From contig DATGSF010000075.1 of assembly GCA_035302865.1 (NCBI GenBank), forward strand, positions 1 to 13,720: a DNA stretch of 13,720 nt, written 5' to 3'. Made by a program: the position numbers and the translations under genes. The notes under the pieces are model-generated. The model saw only the letters and a program-made list of their open reading frames with translations, was not told where the DNA came from and did not search any database. This DNA comes from DATGSF01 sp035302865. Its GTDB lineage: Bacteria > Bacteroidota > Bacteroidia > Chitinophagales > Chitinophagaceae. Shown piece after piece: positions 1-5,912 of the stretch. Within the stretch, counting starts at the first letter, position 1; every line of letters starts with the position of its first letter.

Positions 1-741
1 TATAGGCCATTTTACATTATATATATGATCAAATTCTCTGAGCTTCTCTCTTAATGCTTCTGAAGGATTTTCTTTTGCTTGTATTTGCTCGTATAAAGTT
101 TTTCCTTTTACTTTTCTGGCTAAGGATTTGAATTTTTCTAAATATTTTTCTTCAAATAATTGTAAAGTCTTGGATTTTGTATCTGTTTTTCTATTATGTC
201 CTGCATCCTTCCAATATACTTGGTCAAATAATTCATCTATATCAGGATTTTCAGAAATGCGTTCTTTTCCTCCCTCATTAATTAAGTTCTCCAAAGGAGT
301 ACAATAAATTTCTAATTCGCGGAATTGTGCTGATTGAAATCCACTTGCAGGAGTTAAAGTGTATCTAAAGGTATTGTAATCATCATAATTCATACCGGAA
401 CGCATAACATCAAAAGAGGTGATGAGCATATCTGTATAACGTATGAGGCGATTCAATTTGTCCACCCAAACATCTTCTGTTAATGTGTCAAAAACTAATT
501 GTTCTAATTCATGATTCATCATTTTGAGCACCAATTCAGTAACTTGATGATACATGATGAATATTTTTTCATCTTTAAAATCAGTTCTTGTATTTTGTAA
601 AGATAGCAAAGTATCTACTTGAATATAATCCCAATAATTGATTGGTTTTGCATGCAAAAGTCCTTTTAGGTAATTATTTGGATTTTCTCCTGTGCTTGCG
701 TATTTTTCTTTTATTTTATTTAGTAAATCTTCTGAAAGCAT
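1..741 (-). CDS. kynA: Tryptophan 2,3-dioxygenase, C-terminus beyond window
   Basis: Haem dioxygenase that opens the indole ring of L-tryptophan with O2 to give N-formylkynurenine, the first step of the kynurenine pathway; cytosolic. I translated 247 codons, open to the left edge. Family signatures are YWDYIQVDTLL (36-46), MYHQVTELVLKMMNHEL (63-79; H65 matches the distal haem-pocket His), DYNTFR (121-126, with the Tyr and Arg that contact substrate) and the hallmark TPASGFQSAQFRELEI (130-145). The axial haem His lies in the missing C-terminal part (family proteins are usually about 280-330 aa). The start ATG lies 1 base after the stop of the upstream gene, and a TAA in the same frame shortly upstream (754-756) excludes a longer start, so translational coupling is likely. 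It is the last visible gene of the rrf2-led operon. Family call is firm; its presence in this operon is unusual. Confidence 0.93.
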   Translation of the reverse strand, partial: MLSEDLLNKIKEKYASTGENPNNYLKGLLHAKPINYWDYIQVDTLLSLQNTRTDFKDEKIFIMYHQVTELVLKMMNHELEQLVFDTLTEDVWVDKLNRLIRYTDMLITSFDVMRSGMNYDDYNTFRYTLTPASGFQSAQFRELEIYCTPLENLINEGGKERISENPDIDELFDQVYWKDAGHNRKTDTKSKTLQLFEEKYLEKFKSLARKVKGKTLYEQIQAKENPSEALREKLREFDHIYNVKWPI

Positions 742-742
742 A

Positions 743-1171
743 TTATTTTGATTTTAGTAATTTTTTTCCAAATATAAATAAAGCTATTATTTTTATAATT
801 TCCAAGGGTACAAAGAAGTAATGTAAATTGGATGAAGAGTTTTCAATACCATTAAGTACATTTGCTGATCTTATACCCATAATTGGTAATAATATTGCTG
901 TTTGAATTGCTAATATTATGATGCATATAATTAAAGTTAAATAATGCTTTAGAATGATTGTTTTTTCTTGTAAATAAATACTTATTACTATTATTATCGC
1001 ACAAGCCCATTCTACTTTATTTAAAGCATTAAAAACCAGATTTCCTATTCCAACGCCAATACTAGTGGTAACTCCAGGAGCTTGAAATTTTAACCAAGAC
1101 TCCATAAAGCTTATTGCAGCCACAAAGCCTATCCATATAAAAGTACTTGCTATTGCAGTGTTTTTATTCAT
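743..1171 (-). CDS. Four-helix integral membrane protein, function unknown
   Basis: A 142-aa hydrophobic protein with about four predicted membrane helices (near residues 8-23, 53-68, 78-97 and 117-135). It has a loop with SWLKFQAPGV followed by GIGNLVFNALNKVEW (residues 25-55), and a RSANVLNG motif (101-108) after helix 3. These features resemble a small conserved bacterial membrane family, perhaps near the TMEM205/DUF4149 group, but that link is from memory and weak. No catalytic residues are evident. It lies 12 bases after the truncated haemoglobin gene and 1 base before the tryptophan dioxygenase gene, so it is cotranscribed. Function is not assigned. Confidence 0.8.
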   Translation of the reverse strand: MNKNTAIASTFIWIGFVAAISFMESWLKFQAPGVTTSIGVGIGNLVFNALNKVEWACAIIIVISIYLQEKTIILKHYLTLIICIIILAIQTAILLPIMGIRSANVLNGIENSSSNLHYFFVPLEIIKIIALFIFGKKLLKSK

Positions 1172-1183
1172 TCTGTAAAAAAA

Positions 1184-1582
1184 TTACATTAATGGGATAC
1201 TTTGGCTATTATTAAAATAACGAATTTTATTTAAAAACATTTCTGCCATTCTGCTCCCTTGCCACTTTGCTTTTTCTGCTAATTCTCCCCAGAAATAAGT
1301 GTCCACTGTTTCATTAAAAAGTCCGACCCAAGTATCGAAATGCTCTTTTTCCACAGGTAGATATGCATGAGGAATAAAGGGCGCTCCATTATAGGTATGT
1401 TCTCCTAATAAAACGGTTTGCCAGAATCGGTACATTTTGTCTAAATGCTCTGGCCATCTATCTTGTATAACTTCATTAAATATATCTTTCAATAGTGGAT
1501 TTTTTCTTATTTTACCATAAAAATCATCCACCATGAATGTAATATCTTCAAAAGTTTCAATTTGTTTTCTTTCTATTTTCAT
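1184..1582 (-). CDS. Group III truncated haemoglobin
   Basis: A 132-aa single-domain 2-on-2 globin of the group III type (the Campylobacter Ctb class). These bind haem in the cytosol and are associated with O2 and NO handling. Visible landmarks are DDFYGKI (19-25, Y22 at the expected B10 position), WPEHLDKMYRFW (43-54, H46 near E7), the group III stretch LLGEHTYNGAPFIPHAYLP (58-76), H81 in HFDTWVGLF as the likely proximal F8 histidine, and W107 (G8) in AKWQGSRM. The length is normal. It starts 3 bases after the preceding gene's stop within the rrf2-ccoN-like operon. A globin of this class under an Fe-S Rrf2 regulator suggests NO detoxification or O2 delivery to the oxidase. The family is secure; the physiological ligand is not shown by sequence. 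Confidence 0.94.
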   Translation of the reverse strand: MKIERKQIETFEDITFMVDDFYGKIRKNPLLKDIFNEVIQDRWPEHLDKMYRFWQTVLLGEHTYNGAPFIPHAYLPVEKEHFDTWVGLFNETVDTYFWGELAEKAKWQGSRMAEMFLNKIRYFNNSQSIPLM

Positions 1583-1585
1583 ATT

Positions 1586-2008
1586 TTAAACAAAGGATTT
1601 ATACAGTCCAGGTTCTAAGTACATGAGTAAATAAAATATTGCAAAAGCAACAAATAAAATTACTAATACCCATACCCAAGTAGGAATTCCTTTTGGTGTT
1701 TCAGAACCTGTTACTATAAAAAAGTCTTTTCTTTCACTTCCATAAGCATTTACCGTAATTGGAACGTGTTCATTTACCACCTCATTGTTTTTGAGACCTA
1801 CTACATCAATCGCAGGTCCATTTCTCACTTCAAAAGGTACGATACGAACTCCTTCAACATTATCGGTTGATTTAGCCACAATTTTTAATTGATGTTTTCC
1901 ATCAGGAATTTTTGTAGTATCTAATACAAATTTTACTGGTGGAGTAAACTCTGCAAATGGAACGGGTTCATCATCTAAAAATACTTTGATTATTCGATTT
2001 TTTTCCAT
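1586..2008 (-). CDS. Ig-like/beta-rich domain protein with C-terminal membrane anchor
   Basis: A 140-aa protein of no family I can name with certainty. Residues 1-100 look like a beta-sandwich: alternating strands such as IIKVFLDD, VKFVLDTTKIPDGKHQLKIV and IRIVPFEV-like segments, with a PDGKH turn (35-39) typical of Ig-like or Big domains. Residues about 109-130 form one strongly hydrophobic helix (TWVWVLVILFVAFAIFYLL), followed by a short tail. There is no N-terminal signal peptide, so it may be tail-anchored with the beta domain in the cytoplasm, or inserted the other way round. There is no CxxCH motif. It sits between two other small genes of the oxidase operon (gaps 12 and 3). An accessory or assembly subunit is an inference from position only. 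Confidence 0.75.
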   Translation of the reverse strand: MEKNRIIKVFLDDEPVPFAEFTPPVKFVLDTTKIPDGKHQLKIVAKSTDNVEGVRIVPFEVRNGPAIDVVGLKNNEVVNEHVPITVNAYGSERKDFFIVTGSETPKGIPTWVWVLVILFVAFAIFYLLMYLEPGLYKSFV

Positions 2009-2020
2009 AATTCACATAAT

Positions 2021-2281
2021 TTATTCTACTACAATATTTTTTATATGCTCTGGATTATCTTCCTTCGGTTTTATGAGGAATTTTAAGCTATAAAAAAGTG
2101 TAATTCCTACAATCACTACTGCTGACCAAGTGATAATATAATCAATATTTCCTTGAGGACCAGCTCCATGCGTTACTCCTTGTAGTACTTTGGGTTGATT
2201 TTTTTCACATACCTCACAAGCAAATAGCCCGTAAGGTATGCTTAATAAAAAAATACTTATTAAGAATGCAATTTTTTTCAT
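2021..2281 (-). CDS. Small exported membrane protein with CxxC, probable oxidase accessory subunit
   Basis: An 86-aa protein with a clear N-terminal signal (KK then a hydrophobic run to about residue 20). The predicted mature start has C22 and C25 in ACEVCEKNQP, then THGAGPQGN (37-45) and a single membrane helix (about 47-70), ending in a short charged tail. The CxxC is not followed by His, so this is not a c-type haem site. It could be a metal or thiol site, and C22 might be a poor lipobox cysteine (LFAC). It resembles small uncharacterised proteins that I recall beside cytochrome oxidase genes in Bacteroidota. It may play a CcoQ-like or copper-handling role, but that is inferred from operon position alone. 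Confidence 0.78.
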   Translation of the reverse strand: MKKIAFLISIFLLSIPYGLFACEVCEKNQPKVLQGVTHGAGPQGNIDYIITWSAVVIVGITLFYSLKFLIKPKEDNPEHIKNIVVE

Positions 2282-2287
2282 AATGTT

Positions 2288-2527
2288 TTATTTGTCTTTC
2301 CAATAATTATTTGCTGCAGCTACTGTTTGAAAATGTATTGTAATTATATGCGAAGCTATAGTTAAACTATCTGGATTTTCCGCATATTGAGGACGTAAAC
2401 GCTCTCTAACACTTGCATCAGGTTGTGTATATCCAACGCCTTTACGCGCTAATTTGATTGCAAGTTCAAAACCTTCTTGAGGTGTTTCCGTTTTTAAGCT
2501 TTCTAGCCAAATTTCTTTGTTTGCCAT
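2288..2527 (-). CDS. Small soluble protein of unknown function in the oxidase operon
   Basis: A 79-aa protein with no signal peptide, membrane helix or cysteine. The N-terminal half is amphipathic helix (IWLESLKTETPQEGFELAIKLARKG, split around residue 17), the middle is charged (ASVRERLRPQYAENPDS), and the C-terminal half is probably helical (ITIHFQTVAAANNYW). Three histidines and several aromatic residues are present, but no known motif. It begins 33 bases after the diheme cytochrome gene, the largest gap in the operon, and ends 6 bases before the next gene. Reality of the gene rests on its tight operon fit and coding-like composition. No function is proposed. Confidence 0.68.
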   Translation of the reverse strand: MANKEIWLESLKTETPQEGFELAIKLARKGVGYTQPDASVRERLRPQYAENPDSLTIASHIITIHFQTVAAANNYWKDK

Positions 2528-2560
2528 AATTTTTTATCTTTTGTTATACTAAATATACAT

Positions 2561-3565
2561 TTATTGTGTTTGATTGTTAAGATATTCTCTGATTTCTTTT
2601 ACTTGCTCTAGAGTAATTTCCGAAGCATTGTTACCCCAACTACTTCTTTCATGTGTAGCAATTGCAGCAATTTCTTCATCAGATAATTGATCTTCAAATC
2701 CAATCATCATGCCATATTCTGGTCTTGCATCATATCCTTTTAGAATAATGCTAATAAATAATTCAGGATCATCTGCATTAACAATAGGACTTCCCGCAAG
2801 TGGTGGAAATGCTCCGGCTAAACCTTCTCCATTTGGTTGGTGACAAGAAGCGCAAGTGCTAGCATATAAAGCTTCTCCGTCATATTCAGGGCTTTCACTA
2901 CCATCTGCATTTTTCTTTTTCTTTTTTGTTGCAGGAATGAAATCTCCAGAAGGAGTACCTTGCAAATCTGCTTGTTTTAAAGAAATTAAATAAGCTACTA
3001 AATTCATTGCTTTTGGTGTAGCAACTATTTTCTTATTAGGATTTTTTAAAAATTCTTTTGGAACAGCAACTACTACATCATTATCTGTAATATCTTCCTC
3101 GTTTTTTTCTTCAAATAGCCAAGGATAAGAAGGCATAACAGATTCTTTAACAACAGTTCTAGGATTATATAAATGTAATAAATGCCATTCTTTTCCTGCT
3201 TGTCTATTTCCTACATCAGTTAAATCAGGACCTGTTCTTTCACTACCTAATAAAGAAGGAGATTGACGCCATATATCCATTCTTTTTTTGCTGTAATAAT
3301 AATCGGAAGGTATGGAAGGACGACTTCCCCATACATTATCCATTTCTATATTTCTTACTTGTTGCGTGTGACATGCAGCACAATTTTCGGAAACATAAAT
3401 ACTTAAACCCATCATTTCCTCTTCAGACATTTCTGGCATGGAAGGTAAAGGTTTTGTATCTTTAATTTGATAAGCAGGTACAACTGCTATCAATATACTT
3501 AGCGTTAAGAAAACTAAAAATGAAGTCAATGCTAAGCTTTTATGATTTTTATGAAAATTAAACAT
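2561..3565 (-). CDS. ccoO: CcoO-like cytochrome c fused to a second cytochrome c domain (diheme)
   Basis: A 334-aa membrane-anchored diheme cytochrome, predicted to pass electrons into the adjacent haem-copper subunit in the periplasm. An N-terminal helix (about 11-31) anchors it. Domain 1 is CcoO-like: haem motif C62-A-A-C65-H66 in CAACHTQQVR, then GSERTGPDLTDVGNR (107-121), HLYNPRTVVKESVMPSYPW (131-149) with M144 as probable axial ligand. A lysine-rich linker (214-218) leads to domain 2, a class I cytochrome c with C238-A-S-C241-H242, AFPPLAGSP (252-260) and a Met pair (286-287). In canonical cbb3 oxidases CcoO is monohaem and CcoP is a separate diheme subunit. Here one protein seems to combine CcoO with a single CcoP-type domain. 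It lies 14 bases after the ccoN-like gene. Whether further cytochrome subunits exist elsewhere cannot be judged. Confidence 0.9.
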   Translation of the reverse strand: MFNFHKNHKSLALTSFLVFLTLSILIAVVPAYQIKDTKPLPSMPEMSEEEMMGLSIYVSENCAACHTQQVRNIEMDNVWGSRPSIPSDYYYSKKRMDIWRQSPSLLGSERTGPDLTDVGNRQAGKEWHLLHLYNPRTVVKESVMPSYPWLFEEKNEEDITDNDVVVAVPKEFLKNPNKKIVATPKAMNLVAYLISLKQADLQGTPSGDFIPATKKKKKNADGSESPEYDGEALYASTCASCHQPNGEGLAGAFPPLAGSPIVNADDPELFISIILKGYDARPEYGMMIGFEDQLSDEEIAAIATHERSSWGNNASEITLEQVKEIREYLNNQTQ

Positions 3566-3579
3566 GATTTTAAGCTATT

Positions 3580-5376
3580 TTATTTTTTAACCATTTTATA
3601 AAAATTGTATCCAAACATTAAGTGGGATAAAAACATTAAGGAACCACCTACTGCTCGCCATAACCAATAAGGCTGCATGAGAATAACTGATTCTAAAAAT
3701 GGTTTTCCTTCAATCCAACTTAAACCTTTCAATGTACCCCCTATCATTAATGACATCATATAAGCAAATAAACCTATGAATGCTAACCAAAAATGGATAC
3801 CTACAAATATTTGCTTTGGTCCTTTTCCTGTTATTTTTGGTAAAATAGCATAGATACAAGCCCAAAGTATAAAAGTAATAATACCATACATGGTCATATG
3901 AGAATGCGCTACATTAAAATCATTAAAATGCCAAATGAAATTGGTAAATCTAAATGCTTGTAAGCTCCCTTGTGTTGAACCTACAAAGTAGAAGATAACT
4001 CCTACAAGGAAAAAAGGTAAAACATAAGATTTGTTGATTTCATTCCAGCTTCCACGCATAGTCATTAAGAAGTTGGTTGTACCAGCAACAACAGGAATAA
4101 ACATACCAGCACTAAATACTATAGCTACTGTTTGCAACCACCATGGTAGAGGACTAAAAATAAAGTGATGGGTACCAATTAATGTATAAAACAACATCTG
4201 TGTCCAAAATGCTAATACCCCTAAAGAATAGGAATAAATGGGTTTATTCAAAGATGAAGGTAAATAGTAATAAATTAAACCTAATGTGAATGTCATAAAC
4301 CACATACCTACCCCTTGGTGCATATAATATCCTTGAATTACTGTTTCCCCTAAACCATCTTGATAAAAAGGTAAATATCCTATAGTAACCAAAACTATAG
4401 TCCAAATTAATGCACCAAAAAGATACCAATTAGAAATATAAATTTCAGAAACTTTTCTATTTGCAACTGTTTTATAAAAATTGTAAAATGTTATTACTAA
4501 TCCAGCGGCAAATAAAGCCATAACAGGCCATATGTATTCACGGTATTCTGCACTACCATTATTTACACCTGCCATTAATAAAATAGTACCTGCTACAACC
4601 GCAATATTCATTAAAAACCATGATCTCCATGCCCATTTATAACTGTGGATTTCCACATTAGAAGTTCTCGAAACAACGAAATATGCTAAACCTACCATTG
4701 CTAAGGAAGCCCAGCCCCAGAATACAGCATTAGTATGTACTGGACGTATTCTTCCAAAAGATAACCATGAAATGTGTTCCATTTCTGGCCAAACAAATTT
4801 CATACCTGCATATTGTCCGATAAGTGTTCCAAAAATGAGCCAAAAAACAGATGCACCTATAAAATAAACTACTAATTTGCGCAGCTTCGGAGATGTTTCA
4901 ATATATACTTTTGATTCTTTTTTCTCATCTACTATGGGATTGTTTCTCTCGTGCGTATATGCAGTTACAATTCCTTTTTTATCTATAGCTTCACTTTCGC
5001 CAGAAATTTCATTTCCGCTAAGTTTATATTTTAATGCGGATTTTCTTTTTTCTAATATCGCATCAATTTCCTCTTGATCTAATTCTGAAAGTTTTTCAGA
5101 AAAATCCATTTTCCGCTTGCCTATTGCGCGCCTCTTAGATTCATCATAATAATTACTTACTTTATTGTATAAAATAAATACTGCAATAAGAACTACAATT
5201 AAAATTAAAATAAGTGTTCCTAATATGCCTGGACTAAAAACCCAGTTTTCTGTACTAGGGTTAGGTCTTGGTTGCGCAAAACTCATGGTATTGCAAAAAA
5301 ATAAAAAGAAAAGCAGAAAGCTTGTTTTTTTATTTCGGACAGTTTTGTCGTAAATGTAAGCAAAAATTTTTCTCAT
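3580..5376 (-). CDS. ccoN: CcoN-like (C-family) haem-copper oxidase subunit I with N-terminal extension
   Basis: Catalytic subunit of a cbb3-like terminal oxidase, or a relative, in the inner membrane. By eye alignment to CcoN: H214 in FGRIRPVHTNAV (low-spin haem b), H353 in MHQGVG (CuB), Y397 in LFYTLIGTHH (the position of the cross-linked oxidase Tyr), H403 and H404 (CuB), H491 (haem b3) and H493 (haem b) in AHSHMTMYG. The Glu that binds FeB in NorB (4 residues after the helix VI His) is absent; G357 sits there as in CcoN. Oddities are Gln469 in STQGS where CcoN has a conserved Glu (STFEGP), and a NOR-like AHxHxxxYG. Residues 1-160 are an extension: signal-like segment to about 35, a helix at about 48-70, then a charged region. 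The start overlaps the rrf2 stop by 4 bases (ATGA). At 598 aa it is longer than typical CcoN (about 475). O2 reduction is most likely; NO reduction is possible. Confidence 0.92.
   Translation of the reverse strand: MRKIFAYIYDKTVRNKKTSFLLFFLFFCNTMSFAQPRPNPSTENWVFSPGILGTLILILIVVLIAVFILYNKVSNYYDESKRRAIGKRKMDFSEKLSELDQEEIDAILEKRKSALKYKLSGNEISGESEAIDKKGIVTAYTHERNNPIVDEKKESKVYIETSPKLRKLVVYFIGASVFWLIFGTLIGQYAGMKFVWPEMEHISWLSFGRIRPVHTNAVFWGWASLAMVGLAYFVVSRTSNVEIHSYKWAWRSWFLMNIAVVAGTILLMAGVNNGSAEYREYIWPVMALFAAGLVITFYNFYKTVANRKVSEIYISNWYLFGALIWTIVLVTIGYLPFYQDGLGETVIQGYYMHQGVGMWFMTFTLGLIYYYLPSSLNKPIYSYSLGVLAFWTQMLFYTLIGTHHFIFSPLPWWLQTVAIVFSAGMFIPVVAGTTNFLMTMRGSWNEINKSYVLPFFLVGVIFYFVGSTQGSLQAFRFTNFIWHFNDFNVAHSHMTMYGIITFILWACIYAILPKITGKGPKQIFVGIHFWLAFIGLFAYMMSLMIGGTLKGLSWIEGKPFLESVILMQPYWLWRAVGGSLMFLSHLMFGYNFYKMVKK
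5331..5356. promoter_or_regulatory. Second copy of the operator-like 26-mer, inside the ccoN-like gene
   Basis: This stretch matches the promoter-proximal palindrome at 5848-5873 at 20 of 26 positions (shared blocks TATTTCGGA, TTGTC and TAAAT). It is itself a weaker inverted repeat (8 of 13 pairs). It falls 20-45 bases into the ccoN-like coding region and 517 bases downstream of the first copy. It could be an auxiliary regulator site for looping or roadblock repression, or a coincidence in AT-rich DNA. Confidence 0.4.
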
Positions 5377-5807
5377 CGTACTAATATTGATTTTCCAGAT
5401 TTTAACTTGTTTGCTAATTCGTAAATGCTAGTGTTTTGAAGCATATGTTTGAGTTCGGAGCGGATTTTTACAAAATGCTCGTGCATAGGACAGGGTTCTG
5501 TTGCATTGCATGAACTTAATCCTAATGCGCAACCATTATAAATATCGTCTCCATCAATGGCATATACAATTTGACTAATCGAAATATTTTTCATCTGATT
5601 GGTATCAATTTCAAATCCACCATAGGGACCTTTAACTGAATGAATAATATTTTCTTTGGTCAATAATCCCAAAATTTTAGCAGTATAAGCAACAGGAGAG
5701 CCTGTATTTTTTGCAACTTCATTTAATTTCACTCTTTTATTATCGAGTGATTTTTTTGCAATATATACTACTGCTTTAATTCCGTATTCGCACGCCTTAG
5801 AAAACAT
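5373..5807 (-). CDS. Rrf2-family transcriptional regulator, probable [2Fe-2S] sensor (NsrR/IscR-like)
   Basis: A 144-aa DNA-binding regulator. The N-terminal winged helix-turn-helix is standard Rrf2: FSKACEYGIKAVVYIA (2-17), KLNEVAKNTGSPVAYTAKILGLLTK (split across 27-51) and SVKGPYGGF (57-65). The C-terminal loop carries C93, C100 and C106 (C-x6-C-x5-C), followed by PMHEHF. This is the position of the Fe-S ligands in NsrR and IscR, whose usual spacing is C-x5-C-x5-C. An Fe-S cluster read-out of NO, O2 or cluster status is therefore likely. It is the first gene of the nine-gene operon and its stop overlaps the ccoN-like start, so it probably regulates its own operon through the palindrome at 5848-5873. 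Whether the effector is NO cannot be told from sequence. Confidence 0.9.
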   Translation of the reverse strand: MFSKACEYGIKAVVYIAKKSLDNKRVKLNEVAKNTGSPVAYTAKILGLLTKENIIHSVKGPYGGFEIDTNQMKNISISQIVYAIDGDDIYNGCALGLSSCNATEPCPMHEHFVKIRSELKHMLQNTSIYELANKLKSGKSILVR

Positions 5808-5827
5808 AGTAAAAATGAATAGTGAAA

Positions 5828-5835
5828 CAAAGGTA
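5828..5835 (-). promoter_or_regulatory. Promoter -7 box of the rrf2-ccoN-like operon
   Basis: On the minus strand this reads TACCTTTG, an exact match to the Bacteroidota -7 consensus TAnnTTTG, 20 bases before the rrf2 ATG. No clear TTTG -33 box is seen; that region is occupied by the palindrome at 5848-5873. Confidence 0.65.
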
Positions 5836-5847
5836 ATAAAGATATTC

Positions 5848-5873
5848 TATTTCGGATAAAATTGTCCTAAATA
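5848..5873. promoter_or_regulatory. 26-bp inverted repeat, candidate Rrf2 operator
   Basis: Plus-strand arms are TATTTcGGAtAAa and aTTgTCCtAAATA: 10 of 13 position pairs are complementary. The palindrome ends 13 bases upstream of the -7 box TACCTTTG, covering the -33 region, where binding would block RNA polymerase. Its length and two-block symmetry are reminiscent of sites bound by IscR/NsrR-type dimers. It is the only intergenic copy I found in the window. Assignment to the rrf2 product is by position. Confidence 0.62.
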
Positions 5874-5912
5874 TTTTTTTCTTGTTATTTTTACAGGAAA
5901 TTAATAGAAATT

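Noticed and set aside
214..233. Premature end of the left-edge gene
   Set aside because: Manual translation stays open from 741 to base 1, giving 247 codons of continuous tryptophan dioxygenase sequence; it is cut only by the window edge.
2021..2281. CEVC motif as a c-type haem site
   Set aside because: The residue after the second cysteine is Glu, not His, so CxxCH is not met.
4877..5077. 66-codon plus-strand open frame within the ccoN-like gene
   Set aside because: It runs antisense to the charged N-terminal region of a well-supported gene, has no promoter of its own and no recognisable protein features.
3580..5376. Calling the haem-copper subunit a classical NorB-type NO reductase
   Set aside because: The FeB-binding Glu of helix VI is absent and the oxidase tyrosine is present; NO reduction remains only a hypothesis.
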